The notes under the pieces were generated by a model. That model saw only the letters and a program-made list of their open reading frames with translations. It searched no databases and had not been told where the DNA came from. Shown in pieces: positions 10,681 through 21,294 of a DNA stretch of 64,000 nucleotides. Every line of letters starts with the position of its first letter. Position 1 is the first letter of the stretch. The stretch lies in contig SVTO01000002.1 of the NCBI GenBank assembly GCA_015063745.1, positions 20,882 to 84,881 of the forward strand, given 5' to 3'. Position numbers and translations under genes: made by a program. The DNA is from Oscillospiraceae bacterium (lineage in GTDB: Bacteria; Bacillota; Clostridia; Oscillospirales; CAG-272).

Positions 10681-13296
10681 TCAATGCCGATGACGGATCA
10701 GGCCGAGGGCTTTGGAGAGTTCCATTACCACAAAAGGTACGAGGATGAGGCCGAAGCCGATGGCGTAGAGGTATGCGGGCAGGGACATGAGGCCGAAGAT
10801 GGTGCCGACGGGTGTGAAAAGCAGCAGGAGCACCAGCAGAGTGGAGGCAAGGGCTGCCAGGTTCAGGGTACGGTTTGTGAAGACACCGATTCTGAACAGG
10901 GAATGTTCGGAGCGCATATTGAACGCCTGAACGATCTGGGACAGGGCCAAGATCATGAATGCCATGGTCTGACCGCCTGCCAGTTCGCCGGTGATTGTTT
11001 CACCCAGCTTGAAGCCGATCAGGGTCAGGGCGGCAAACATGATACCCTGCAGTACAACGCGGATACCCAGACCGTGGGCGAAGATGCCTTCGTTCTTCGG
11101 CTTGGGCTTGCGGTCCATTACGTCGGATTCCACAGCTTCCATACCCAGCGCGATGGCCGGCAGACTGTCTGTTACCAGATTGATCCACAGCAGCTGCATG
11201 GACAGCAGAGGTGTCTTATGCCACAGAAGCATGGCGGCAAATACGGTAATCACTTCACCGATATTGGTACCCAGCAGGAAGCCGACTACCTTACGGATGT
11301 TGGCATAAATACCGCGGCCTTCTCTGACAGCATCCACGATGGTGGCAAAGTTGTCGTCGGTCAGGGTCATGTCAGCAGCACCCTTGGCTACGTCCGTACC
11401 GGTAATACCCATGGCACAGCCGATGTCAGCCGCTTTCAGTGCAGGGGCGTCGTTTACACCATCACCGGTCATGGATACAACCTGATCCTTGCGCTGCCAT
11501 GCCTTGACAATACGGATCTTGTTTTCGGGAGATACGCGGGCGTATACGGAAATGCTTTCAACCTGCTTATCCAGTTCGCTGTCGGTCATGGCATCCAGCT
11601 CGGCGCCGGTGATGGCGTTGTCGCCTTCTTCCAGAATACCCAGTTCCTTGGCGATGGCGGATGCGGTTACTACATGGTCACCCGTGATCATAACGGGCTT
11701 GATGCCGGCTCTGCGGCATACGGCAACGGCGGCTTTGGCTTCCGGTCTCGGCGGGTCGATCATACCTACCAGACCCATGAAGATCAGTCCGTTTTCCAGT
11801 TCTTCGGAGGTGGGATTTTCGGGAACGGTGTCGATTTCCTTATAAGCAACCGCCAGCACACGCAGAGCGTTCTTGCTCATTTCTTCGTTCATCCGCTTTG
11901 CCATTTCAAAATCGCCGGCAACACAGCGGGAGATCATCATATCCACCGCACCCTTGACGATAACGACCTTCTTGCCGTCGATCAGGTTGACCGTGGACAT
12001 GAGCTTACGGTCGGAATCAAAGGGAATCTCAGCCAGACGGGGGTATTTTCTGTTCAGATCTTCCTTGGGCATGCCGTTTCTGTGGGCGGCAAGGACGATG
12101 GCGGTTTCTGTGGGGTCACCGATGTGGGTCTCTTCGGCACCGTGGAATACAACGGAACCGTCACAGCACAGCGTACCGAAGGTCAAGAGGTTCTTTACAG
12201 CATCGCTGTTGCATGTGGTGATTTCTTCGGTTTCGGTCATGCCGTCCAGATATGCCTTGACTAAGGTCATGCGGTTCTGGGTCAGGGTACCGGTCTTGTC
12301 GGAACAGATGATGGATGCGCTGCCGAGGGTTTCCACTGCGGGCAGACGGCGGATCAGGGCGTTGCGCTTTACCATACGCTGTACGCCGATGGAAAGAACG
12401 ATGGTAACGATGGCGGGCAGACCTTCGGGAATGGCGGATACGGCCAGGGATACGGCGGTCATGAAAATTTCCATAACCGGAATGCCGTTGGCAAGACCGA
12501 CTACAAAGATGATACCACAGGCACCGAGAGCTACGATACCCAGATATTTACCGAGCTGCGCCAGTTTCTGCTGCAGGGGGGTCTGGGTTTCTTCTTCGTT
12601 GTCCAGCAGGTTGGCGATCTTACCCATTTCGGTATCCATACCGGTGGCAGTTACCACAGCGGTTGCTGTACCGTAAGTTACGCTGCAGCCGGAGAACACC
12701 ATATTGTTTCTGTCTCCGAGAGGTGCTTTTTCGCCCACTTCGGCAGCCGCATCCTTTTCGGAAGGAACGGATTCACCGGTGAGGGCGGATTCTTCGCTTT
12801 TCAGGCTGACGCTATGGAGCAGTCGGGCATCGGCGGGAATGAAGTCGCCGGCTTCCAGACGGATGATATCGCCGGGCACCAGTTCGGCCGCATCGATCAC
12901 CTTTTCTTCCCCGTCACGCAGGACTCTTGCATGGGGCGCCGAGAGACTCTTCAGAGCATCCAGCGCTTTTTCGGCTTTGCTTTCCTGCATTACACCCATT
13001 ACAGCGTTGAGTATAACGATCAGAAGGATGAGAACGGGTTCAAAGAATTCCTTCGGTTCGCCTTCCACGCAGGCAATCACAAAGGAAATGACAGCGGCAA
13101 CGATCAGAATCAGGATCATTACATCCTTGAACTGATCCAGAAAACGCTGTGCCATGGTTTTCTTCTTTTTCTCATTCAGCTTGTTGGGACCGTACTCTTT
13201 CAGAAGCTGTTCCGCTTTCTCGGCAGTCAGACCCTTTTCCATATTGGAACCGAGTGCTTCCAGTACGTCCGTACGGGATTCGTTATGTGGTAACAA
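10681..13296 (-). CDS. Cation-translocating P-type ATPase, Ca2+-ATPase (PMR1/SERCA) type
   Basis: DKTGTLTQNRMT, TGES, MTGDGVNDAPALKAADIG, N-terminal cation ATPase domain. Confidence 0.9.
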   Translation of the reverse strand: MLPHNESRTDVLEALGSNMEKGLTAEKAEQLLKEYGPNKLNEKKKKTMAQRFLDQFKDVMILILIVAAVISFVIACVEGEPKEFFEPVLILLIVILNAVMGVMQESKAEKALDALKSLSAPHARVLRDGEEKVIDAAELVPGDIIRLEAGDFIPADARLLHSVSLKSEESALTGESVPSEKDAAAEVGEKAPLGDRNNMVFSGCSVTYGTATAVVTATGMDTEMGKIANLLDNEEETQTPLQQKLAQLGKYLGIVALGACGIIFVVGLANGIPVMEIFMTAVSLAVSAIPEGLPAIVTIVLSIGVQRMVKRNALIRRLPAVETLGSASIICSDKTGTLTQNRMTLVKAYLDGMTETEEITTCNSDAVKNLLTFGTLCCDGSVVFHGAEETHIGDPTETAIVLAAHRNGMPKEDLNRKYPRLAEIPFDSDRKLMSTVNLIDGKKVVIVKGAVDMMISRCVAGDFEMAKRMNEEMSKNALRVLAVAYKEIDTVPENPTSEELENGLIFMGLVGMIDPPRPEAKAAVAVCRRAGIKPVMITGDHVVTASAIAKELGILEEGDNAITGAELDAMTDSELDKQVESISVYARVSPENKIRIVKAWQRKDQVVSMTGDGVNDAPALKAADIGCAMGITGTDVAKGAADMTLTDDNFATIVDAVREGRGIYANIRKVVGFLLGTNIGEVITVFAAMLLWHKTPLLSMQLLWINLVTDSLPAIALGMEAVESDVMDRKPKPKNEGIFAHGLGIRVVLQGIMFAALTLIGFKLGETITGELAGGQTMAFMILALSQIVQAFNMRSEHSLFRIGVFTNRTLNLAALASTLLVLLLLFTPVGTIFGLMSLPAYLYAIGFGLILVPFVVMELSKALGLIRHRH

Positions 13297-13579
13297 AATC
13301 GTATCCTCCTGTATGATTTATGTTTGTTTTATGCACACAGTCACTTGACCGCGTTTCATTGTTCATTTGAACGTATATATTATAGCAGAATTTCGCCGGA
13401 ATTACAAGAGATATTTGTAAATATTTTCTATCCGGTTTTCTTTTTTTCGGGGGGAATTCCGGAACGGTGTATATATGTTCTGCCGCAGATGTACGGTTTA
13501 GTCAGAAACTGCAGTTTTTTTCATTAGGAAGGCAAAAAACAACGACCGGATCCCAAGAATCCGATCGCTGTATCCGGCA

Positions 13580-13855
13580 TTATTCAATATCTTCCAGCGG
13601 CACCGCGTTGTCCGCTTCGGTCTTCAGTTCCATCAGGCATTTCCGGCAGATGCGCTTGTCCTTGTACATCATCACATCGTCCGCATCACCGCAGAACAGG
13701 CAGGCGGGTTCGTACTTCTTCAGAATCACACGATCCTTTTCCACAAAAATTTCCACTCCGTCCCCGGCTTCCAGCTCCAGTCTTCTTCTAGTTTCGATCG
13801 GCAGGACGATTCTTCCCAATTCATCTACTTTACGTACCGTTCCCAAAGATTTCAT
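13580..13855 (-). CDS. AbrB/SpoVT-type transcriptional regulator with C-terminal zinc ribbon
   Basis: GTVRKVDELGRIVLPIETRRRLELEAGDGVEIF plus CLFC...CRKC. Confidence 0.85.
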   Translation of the reverse strand: MKSLGTVRKVDELGRIVLPIETRRRLELEAGDGVEIFVEKDRVILKKYEPACLFCGDADDVMMYKDKRICRKCLMELKTEADNAVPLEDIE

Positions 13856-14183
13856 TTTACCCTTCCTCCGTGTTTCTTACCGTTTTCCCGATACCTGCAT
13901 TTCCGACAAAACCCGCTTTTTTGGCCCATGGTTCTGTCCGTTTCTGCTTATTTCTGTATCGTTTACCTTATTTTACCATATTTCCAAATCTCTGTCAAGA
14001 AGAAAATACCATATTTTTAGAAAAATTATCAATTTTTACCAGAGAATGGAATAAAACCGGCGATTGCGGTTCCTTTTGGCGAATTCTGTCATGCGGGAAA
14101 TGCCCGGAAATTTCCGCTTTCTGCATAGACGGGCAGTTAAGGGGCAACAATACCGGAAAATCCCATGATAAAGGATCAAAATT

Positions 14184-14465
14184 ATGGTGCGCGGCTGTCA
14201 AAGAAGAATTTATGTGGTCAAAAATACCGACAGTGCTCTGTTCGAGGAAGCCTATTTTATTCTCAAACGGAATCCCTCTCCCCAGCCCGCCGTATCCGAA
14301 TCGGAAATGGCGGCGGAGGCGGATCGGATCGTGAAGGATGTCTACGGCTTTGCCCCCCTCTGCCGCAGAAGAAGCTTCGGCACGAAAATTTTAGCGTTTG
14401 TACTGGGTGCGGCGGCTTCTTCCGTTCTGTTCGGTATTACGGCACTGGTCATTTCCCTCTTCTGA
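14184..14465 (+). CDS. Hypothetical protein with C-terminal TM segment
   Basis: 93-aa ORF, C-terminal hydrophobic helix. Confidence 0.45.
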   Translation: MVRGCQRRIYVVKNTDSALFEEAYFILKRNPSPQPAVSESEMAAEADRIVKDVYGFAPLCRRRSFGTKILAFVLGAAASSVLFGITALVISLF

Positions 14466-14857
14466 TATATATAACCGAAAAAGAGAAATGTTTACAAAGT
14501 CCTGTTGAATCCCCGGACAAAATACGGTATAATACTTTATGGTTATATGTATGCTGTGGGAGTGCGCCGTCTGTGCTCCCGTTTACAATCCATCGGATGG
14601 TTCGCAATCACATCCGGCCGGCAAAGCAATACCGAATACTTTCCACCTGTGCCGCTGTCAGTCCGCCGCCTTCGGAATTTGCCTGCGGAAACCGGGTGTT
14701 CTTTTGGTGCGCGGAGATTCCCGTTGTCCCGTACCGGACCGACAGTATGAGTACGATCTGTAATACTGCCGGATTTCCCTTATACCCGTATTCGGATTTT
14801 TCATATATAACTGATTGATTCTATATACTATACTATTATGTTTGGAAAGGAATTTTT

Positions 14858-16528
14858 ATGGCAAAGAAGCAAAACAGTAAAGTTCGTGTTATGATGCTGG
14901 GCGGCCTCAACGAGATCGGTAAGAATCTGGCCGTCATTGAATATGAAGACGATATGATCATCATCGACTGCGGTCTGGCGTTCCCCGACGAGGATATGCT
15001 GGGCGTGGATCTGGTGATTCCCGATTTTACGTATCTGGAAAAGAATATCGACCGTATCCGCGGTATTCTGCTGACCCACGGTCACGAGGACCACATCGGT
15101 GCCCTGCCCTATCTGCTCAGAGAAATGGACATCCCGGTGTACGGTACCCGCCTGACATTGGGGATTCTGGAAAGCAAGCTGGCGGAACACCGTCTGCTGG
15201 GCGAAAGACAGCTGGTCACCGTGGAAGCCGGTACCATTCTGCGGCTGGGTATTTTCAAGTGTGAATTCATCCGCGTGAACCACTCCATCGCCGACGCCTG
15301 CATGATCGCCGTCAGAACCCCCGAAGGAACGATTCTCCACACGGGTGACTTCAAGCTGGACACCTCCCCCATCGGCGGTGAAATGATGGACCTGACCCGC
15401 ATCGGTGAATACGGCAGAGAAGGTATTCTTCTGCTGATGTGCGAAAGTACCAATGTAGAAAAGCCCGGATTTACGCCTTCCGAAAGAAAGGTCGGTGCGT
15501 CTCTGGATCACATTTTCATGACCAACAGCGACCGCCGGGTGATCATCGCCACCTTCTCCTCCAATGTACACAGAGTACAGCAGATCATCAATTCCAGCGC
15601 CAAGTTCGGCCGCAAGGTTGCCATCACCGGCAGAAGCATGCTGAACGTAGTGGGCGCGGCTGTACGGCTGGGGTATATGGATGTGCCCGCCGGTGTGCTG
15701 ATCGATATTTCCGACATCAACCGCTATCCCAGAGAGCAGATCACTATCGTGACCACCGGCTCACAGGGTGAACCCATGTCCGCCCTGTACCGCATGGCCT
15801 TTGCGGATCACTCCCAGGTAGAACTTACTCCCAACGATCTGGTGGTTCTCTCCTCCCACGCCATCCCCGGCAACGAAAAGCTGGTGGGCAAGATCATCAA
15901 CGAAATGTACAAGAAGGGCGTCAACGTATACCACGACGAAGCGGTCGTACACGTATCCGGTCACGCCTGCCACGAGGAGCTCAAGCTGATCCACGCTCTG
16001 ACCAAGCCGAAATTCTTCATGCCCATTCACGGGGAATACCATCACCTGATGCAGCACAAGGAACTGGCAGAATACATGGGTATGAATCCGGCGGATATTT
16101 TCGTATGCGACATCGGTCAGGTGCTGGAACTGGACCGCGACTCCTGCAAGAGAGCCGGTACCGTTACCGCCGGACGGATTCTGGTGGACGGCTACGGCGT
16201 CGGTGATGTGGGCAATATTGTGCTCCGCGACCGCCGTCATCTGGCCCAGGACGGTCTGATCGTTGTGGTTGCTACCGTGGATACCGACGAAGGTGCCATC
16301 ATCTCCGGTCCCGACATCATCTCCCGCGGTTTCGTATATGTCAGAGAAAACGAAGAGCTGATGGACGAAGTACGGGAACTGGTACGCACCCAGCTGAACG
16401 ATACGCTGGAAGCCGGTGCTACCGAATGGAATCAGATGAAGACCAGCGTAAAGGATGCGCTGTCCAAGTATCTCTACAACAAAACCAAGCGCAAGCCCAT
16501 GATCCTGCCTGTGATCATGAATGTATAA
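14858..16528 (+). CDS. rnj: Ribonuclease J
   Basis: GGLNEIGKNLAVIEYEDDMIIIDCG, LTHGHEDHIGALPYLL, VHVSGHACHEELK...MPIHGEYHHL. Confidence 0.95.
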   Translation: MAKKQNSKVRVMMLGGLNEIGKNLAVIEYEDDMIIIDCGLAFPDEDMLGVDLVIPDFTYLEKNIDRIRGILLTHGHEDHIGALPYLLREMDIPVYGTRLTLGILESKLAEHRLLGERQLVTVEAGTILRLGIFKCEFIRVNHSIADACMIAVRTPEGTILHTGDFKLDTSPIGGEMMDLTRIGEYGREGILLLMCESTNVEKPGFTPSERKVGASLDHIFMTNSDRRVIIATFSSNVHRVQQIINSSAKFGRKVAITGRSMLNVVGAAVRLGYMDVPAGVLIDISDINRYPREQITIVTTGSQGEPMSALYRMAFADHSQVELTPNDLVVLSSHAIPGNEKLVGKIINEMYKKGVNVYHDEAVVHVSGHACHEELKLIHALTKPKFFMPIHGEYHHLMQHKELAEYMGMNPADIFVCDIGQVLELDRDSCKRAGTVTAGRILVDGYGVGDVGNIVLRDRRHLAQDGLIVVVATVDTDEGAIISGPDIISRGFVYVRENEELMDEVRELVRTQLNDTLEAGATEWNQMKTSVKDALSKYLYNKTKRKPMILPVIMNV

Positions 16529-16555
16529 AACCGAAAAAACGAAAGGATTTTGGAT

Positions 16556-16855
16556 ATGATCAAGCATATTATTCTCTGGAAACTGAAGGAAAGCATGACC
16601 TGCGAGGAAAAATCAGCCGCCAAAGCGGAAGCCAAGCGCCGTCTGGAAAGCCTGAATGGCAATATTCCCGGCATGATCGCCCTGCAGGTGAACACAAACG
16701 GTCTGGATTCCTCCAATGCGGACATGATGCTGGACAGTTCTTTTGAAACCGCCGAAGCACTGGCCGGTTATCAGGTAAATCCCCTCCACGTGGAAGCGGC
16801 TACCTTTGTACGCAGTGTAGTGGAAAGCAGACTCTGTCTGGACTACGAAATCTGA
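16556..16855 (+). CDS. Dabb (stress-responsive A/B barrel) domain protein
   Basis: MIKHIILWKLKES... MMLDSSFETAEALAGYQVNPLH. Confidence 0.8.
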   Translation: MIKHIILWKLKESMTCEEKSAAKAEAKRRLESLNGNIPGMIALQVNTNGLDSSNADMMLDSSFETAEALAGYQVNPLHVEAATFVRSVVESRLCLDYEI

Positions 16856-16859
16856 ACCT

Positions 16860-18140
16860 ATGATTATGAAAAAGAAGCCTGAACTGCTCTCTCCTGCGGG
16901 GAATATGGAAAAACTCCGTGCGGCAGTCCTGTACGGTGCCGATGCGGTGTATCTGGCCGGCAAACAGTTCGGTATGCGTGCGGCATCGGATAATTTCACC
17001 GAAGAGGAATTGGCGGAAGCGGTACAGTTCTGCCACAGCCGCGGCGTGAAGCTGTATGTGACCGTCAATGTGATGCCCCACACGGAAGAATACATTTCTC
17101 TGGACGACCATCTGCGTTTTCTGGAAGCCATCGGCGTGGATGCGGTGATCGTATCGGATATCGGCGTGGTCATGCGGCTGAAGGAAGTGGCGCCTTCTCT
17201 GGAACTGCATATTTCCACCCAGGCAAGTGCCGTCTCCGCCCAGGCGTGCAATGCGTGGCACAGTCTCGGTGCAAAGCGTGTGGTACTGGCGAGAGAACTG
17301 ACCCTGGCGGATATCCGCAAAATCCGTGCCGGGATTCCCGATTCCCTGGAGCTGGAAACCTTTGTACACGGTGCTATGTGCATTGCCTACAGCGGCAGAT
17401 GTCTGCTGTCCAATTACTTCACAGGGCGGGATGCCAACCACGGTACCTGCGCCCAGTCCTGCCGCTGGTGCTATGAGCCGTCTGAAAACCGGATGGAAAT
17501 CGAACTGGCAGAAGCCAACCGTCCCGACACCCCCGTTGCGCTGGCCGCTGTGGAGGAAAAAGGCGAAACATTCTTCCTGTCCTCCCGTGACACCTGCATG
17601 ATCGAGCATATTGCGGATCTGGAATCGGCGGGGATTTCCAGCTACAAGATCGAAGGTCGGGTAAAGAGTGCCTATTACACCGCTGTGGTAACGAACACCT
17701 ACCGTATGGCTCTGGATGCCTACCGTAAGGATCCCGCGGCGTACCGTACCGATCCCCTGTGGATCCGGGAGCTGAACAGCGTTTCCCACAGAGAATACAA
17801 CACCGGTTTCTACTATACCCCGCCCCATGAGGATGCCAACACGGTGACCATGCTGGGTTACATACGGGAAAAGGCATATCTGGCTACGGCGCTGGCCGAT
17901 GCGGATGTACCGGACGAAAACGGAATGTATACCGCACGGTTCATCCAGCGGAACAAGCTCACCGCCGACGAGCCTGTGGAACTGATCTCCCCCGGCAGAT
18001 GCGGACGTGCGTTCACTGCGCTGGATCTGCGGGATGAGGAAGGACAGAATATTCCCTCCGTACCCCATCCGGGCATGATCTTCACCCTGCAGGTTCCCTT
18101 TGCCGTACGGGAGGGGGATATTCTCCGTCAGGGCGAATGA
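16860..18140 (+). CDS. Peptidase U32 family protein
   Basis: ELLSPAGNMEKLRAAVLYGADAVYLAGKQFGMRA; ETFVHGAMCIAYSGRCLLSNY. Confidence 0.9.
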   Translation: MIMKKKPELLSPAGNMEKLRAAVLYGADAVYLAGKQFGMRAASDNFTEEELAEAVQFCHSRGVKLYVTVNVMPHTEEYISLDDHLRFLEAIGVDAVIVSDIGVVMRLKEVAPSLELHISTQASAVSAQACNAWHSLGAKRVVLARELTLADIRKIRAGIPDSLELETFVHGAMCIAYSGRCLLSNYFTGRDANHGTCAQSCRWCYEPSENRMEIELAEANRPDTPVALAAVEEKGETFFLSSRDTCMIEHIADLESAGISSYKIEGRVKSAYYTAVVTNTYRMALDAYRKDPAAYRTDPLWIRELNSVSHREYNTGFYYTPPHEDANTVTMLGYIREKAYLATALADADVPDENGMYTARFIQRNKLTADEPVELISPGRCGRAFTALDLRDEEGQNIPSVPHPGMIFTLQVPFAVREGDILRQGE

Positions 18141-18213
18141 CACACGCATGATCTTTGAAAATGCGGGGATGGTGCAGAAATCCGGCACATCTCTGCGGAA
18201 TTGAGGTTAATTT

Positions 18214-19047
18214 ATGTGGATTGAAGCTGTAAAAGCGTTTTTTATCGGCATCATTCAGGGGATTACGGAATGGCTGCCGGTTTCCAGCACGGGGCATATG
18301 ATCCTGTTCGATCAGCTTTTCCCCATGCAGGTATCGGATGCCTTTATGTCCATGTTCCGGGTAGTGATTCAGCTCGGCTCCATTATGGCAGTGCTGACGA
18401 TCTATTTCGACAGACTGAATCCTTTTTCCGGACGTAAGGATGAGGCGGAGAAAAAGCGTACCCTCTCCCTGCTTGGCAAGGTGCTGATCGCCGCTGTGCC
18501 CGCCGCGATTGTGGGGCTTTTGTTCGACGATCTGCTGGACAAATATCTGTATACCTACATAGTGGTTGCCTGTACGCTGATTCTGTACGGTATTGCCTTT
18601 ATCATCATTGAGCACAAGAGAAAGAATTACGTCTATCCCGTGAAAACGGCGGAAAATATTTCCGTGAAGCAGGCGCTGGCCATCGGATGCTTCCAGATGC
18701 TTTCCCTGATCCCCGGCACATCCCGTTCCGGCAGTACCATCATCGGTGCCCTGTGTGTGGGTGTTTCCCGGACGGCGGCGGCGGAATTTTCCTTCTTCCT
18801 GGCCATTCCGGTTATGCTGGGTGCCAGCGGGCTGAAATTGATCAAGTATCTCTTTTCAGAAGGTTTTGCCTTCGGTGCTACAGAATGGATGGTACTGATT
18901 CTCGGTACAGCCGTGGCTTTTCTGGTATCCGTGGCGGTGATCCGTTTCCTGACGGACTTTGTCAGACGGCACAGCTTTGCGGTATTCGGATACTACCGTA
19001 TCGTACTGGGTATTCTGGTACTGCTCTATGCGCTGATCCGGGGCTGA
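18214..19047 (+). CDS. uppP: Undecaprenyl-diphosphatase (UppP/BacA)
   Basis: IIQGITEWLPVSSTGHM and PGTSRSGSTIIGA motifs. Confidence 0.95.
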   Translation: MWIEAVKAFFIGIIQGITEWLPVSSTGHMILFDQLFPMQVSDAFMSMFRVVIQLGSIMAVLTIYFDRLNPFSGRKDEAEKKRTLSLLGKVLIAAVPAAIVGLLFDDLLDKYLYTYIVVACTLILYGIAFIIIEHKRKNYVYPVKTAENISVKQALAIGCFQMLSLIPGTSRSGSTIIGALCVGVSRTAAAEFSFFLAIPVMLGASGLKLIKYLFSEGFAFGATEWMVLILGTAVAFLVSVAVIRFLTDFVRRHSFAVFGYYRIVLGILVLLYALIRG

Positions 19048-19060
19048 TATAGGAAACGGA

Positions 19061-19098
19061 AGCGAACCTTGCAAAATTGCGGCAGGGTTCGCTTTTTT
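19061..19098 (+). terminator. Intrinsic terminator after uppP
   Basis: agcgaaccttgc...gcagggttcgctttttt. Confidence 0.75.
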
Positions 19099-19156
19099 CT
19101 TGCAAATCCCCAGAATATATGGTATAATGAAACATCATCAATGTAAGGAGTCACCC

Positions 19157-19882
19157 ATGCGTATCGTTCCACTGATTCTGTCCTATGTACTGATTCTGTC
19201 CTATGTACTGTTCTTCGGCATCTACAGTCTGCTGTATACCGTGCTTCTGCCGGTTTTTTCCTATGGGCAGGCGGCGGCTATGGTCGCTTTTGTTTCTGCG
19301 GTTCTTGCGGCGGCTGTCGCATTGGTCACGACGGAAAAGGGACTGGGGATTTCGGTAAACCGGCAGTCGGTCGGTACCGGAAAAAGGGCTCGGGGGAAAT
19401 GTATCCTGCTCGGATTCTGGGGACTCTTTACCGGGAACTGTGTGCTTTCCCTGTTGTTTTCGCCCAGTGATGTAACGGATTATTCGATTGTCGGTTTTAT
19501 TCTGCAGATTCTCTCCGCTGTGATCATCCATCCGATAGGGGAGGAGATTCTGTTCCGGCGTCTGTTTCTGCCGCGGATCGGGGAATATCTGCCCGGTCCT
19601 GCCGCGTTGGCGGTACAGGCGATTCTGTTTGCCCTTACCCACTATTTCTCCGGTACCGGAAATATGCTGTATGCCCTGCTCGGCGGGTTCATTCTCGGTG
19701 CGGTATATCTGCATACGGGCAAGCTGATGTACACGATTTTTCTGCACGCTGCGGTCAATCTCATCGGGCTGTTCCTACCTGTCAGTATTCTGCCGGCGGT
19801 CTGCGCGGTTTCGGCCGGTGCGCTGATCGTTTCCTTTATACTTTATAAATCACTCACCAACCGAAAGGAGTCCGGGTCATGA
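19157..19882 (+). CDS. CPBP family intramembrane metalloprotease
   Basis: IGEEILFRRLFLPRIGE, FALTHYF, FLHAAVNLIG. Confidence 0.85.
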   Translation: MRIVPLILSYVLILSYVLFFGIYSLLYTVLLPVFSYGQAAAMVAFVSAVLAAAVALVTTEKGLGISVNRQSVGTGKRARGKCILLGFWGLFTGNCVLSLLFSPSDVTDYSIVGFILQILSAVIIHPIGEEILFRRLFLPRIGEYLPGPAALAVQAILFALTHYFSGTGNMLYALLGGFILGAVYLHTGKLMYTIFLHAAVNLIGLFLPVSILPAVCAVSAGALIVSFILYKSLTNRKESGS

Positions 19883-20400
19883 CCATGCTTCCCGTCTGTT
19901 TTCCCGCAAGAGAAAAAGCTGTTGCCGCTGTGCTGGCACGGTACGCCCATGCTATGACGGATGCGGATTTCATGCATTGTGCGCTGGAGCTGGCATCTCT
20001 CGGTGCGGAGGCGGGTGAGGTGCCGGTTGGTGCGGTTCTGGTGCGGGACGGTGTGATTCTCGCCGGGGACTACAACGGCCGGGAAGAAGCCAAAAACGCT
20101 TTGTACCATGCGGAGGTTTCCGTGATCGACAAAGGATGCTCCGTACTCGGCGGCTGGCGGCTGCCCGGATGCACCCTGTACGTCACGGTGGAGCCCTGCC
20201 CCATGTGTGCCGGTGCCGTCTGGAACGCACGGATTCCCCGGGTTGTGGTCGGTACGAAGGATGCGAAAGCCGGTGCTATGGGTTCTCTGATCAATCTCAA
20301 CAGCTATCCGCTGAACTGGAAGCCGGAAGTGGTTTTCGGGGTGTGTGAAGCCGAAGCACGTGCGCTGATGCAGGCGTTTTTCAAGGCAAGACGGAAGTGA
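19879..20400 (+). CDS. tadA: tRNA-specific adenosine deaminase
   Basis: GEVPVGAVLV, HAE, PCPMCAGAVWNARIPRVV; overlaps upstream stop (ATGA); true start may be internal (MTDADFMHCALELA). Confidence 0.85.
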   Translation: MTMLPVCFPAREKAVAAVLARYAHAMTDADFMHCALELASLGAEAGEVPVGAVLVRDGVILAGDYNGREEAKNALYHAEVSVIDKGCSVLGGWRLPGCTLYVTVEPCPMCAGAVWNARIPRVVVGTKDAKAGAMGSLINLNSYPLNWKPEVVFGVCEAEARALMQAFFKARRK

Positions 20401-20407
20401 GGCGTTT

Positions 20408-21289
20408 ATGACAAAAATTCCTTTTACCGATACAATGCGGTTCGATCCCGACGACACGCTGTTCATCACCGATCTGGACGGTACTTTGCTGACACCGGAT
20501 GCGGTACTGCCCGATGGTGCTGTGGAGCTGGCGCGGGAACTGCACAAAATGGGTGTGCATCTGACCTATGCGACGGCACGCACCATTCGTTCTGCCGCTT
20601 TCATTCTCGCCGGTCTTCCTTTTTCCGAGCCGGTTTCCCTGATGAACGGGGTACTGATGCGGGATATGAACGAAGGACGGTACGTGGAAGGCAATCTTCT
20701 GCCGGCGGATGCGGTGGAGAAAATCCTCTCCGTGGGCGGTGATCCGTTTGTGTACACGCTGACGGAAGAAGATGAGCTGTTTACGGCGTACCGGCGGCTG
20801 GCCAATCCGTATATGGAAGATTTTGTACAAGAACGGGTGGACAAATACGGTAAGCCTTTCCGGCAGATGGAGGATTTCCGCCTTTTGCTGGAAGAAAAAC
20901 AGCGGATCATCTACTGCTGTTATCTGGACACGGATGACAGACTGCGGCCCGTGTACGAAGCCATCTGCGCGCTGCGGAATGACGCGGGTGAGCCGATAGT
21001 CAAGTGTGCCTACTACAGCGACCACTATCGCCCCGGATTATGGTATCTGGAGGTATTTTCCACCGGCGCGTCCAAGGGGAATGTATGCCGGAGGCTGCGG
21101 GAGTTGACCGGACGGCAGGTGATCGTATGCTTCGGGGACAACAACAACGATCTGCCCATGTTCGCCGAAAGTGATTATGCTTTTGCGGTGGAACGGGCGG
21201 TGGATGCGGTCAAAGAAGCGGCGGACGCTGTGATTCCGGGAGAGATCGGGGTATTGGAATTCATCAGAAATCATGTAATACAGGAGTAA
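20408..21289 (+). CDS. HAD-superfamily (Cof-type) hydrolase
   Basis: FITDLDGTLLTPDA...; CFGDNNNDLPMF. Confidence 0.9.
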   Translation: MTKIPFTDTMRFDPDDTLFITDLDGTLLTPDAVLPDGAVELARELHKMGVHLTYATARTIRSAAFILAGLPFSEPVSLMNGVLMRDMNEGRYVEGNLLPADAVEKILSVGGDPFVYTLTEEDELFTAYRRLANPYMEDFVQERVDKYGKPFRQMEDFRLLLEEKQRIIYCCYLDTDDRLRPVYEAICALRNDAGEPIVKCAYYSDHYRPGLWYLEVFSTGASKGNVCRRLRELTGRQVIVCFGDNNNDLPMFAESDYAFAVERAVDAVKEAADAVIPGEIGVLEFIRNHVIQE

Positions 21290-21294
21290 CGACA

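Noticed and set aside
14505-14763. Small overlapping ORFs between 14.5 and 14.8 kb
   Set aside because: Three overlapping frames with no RBS or recognisable motif; likely the non-coding leader upstream of the RNase J gene.
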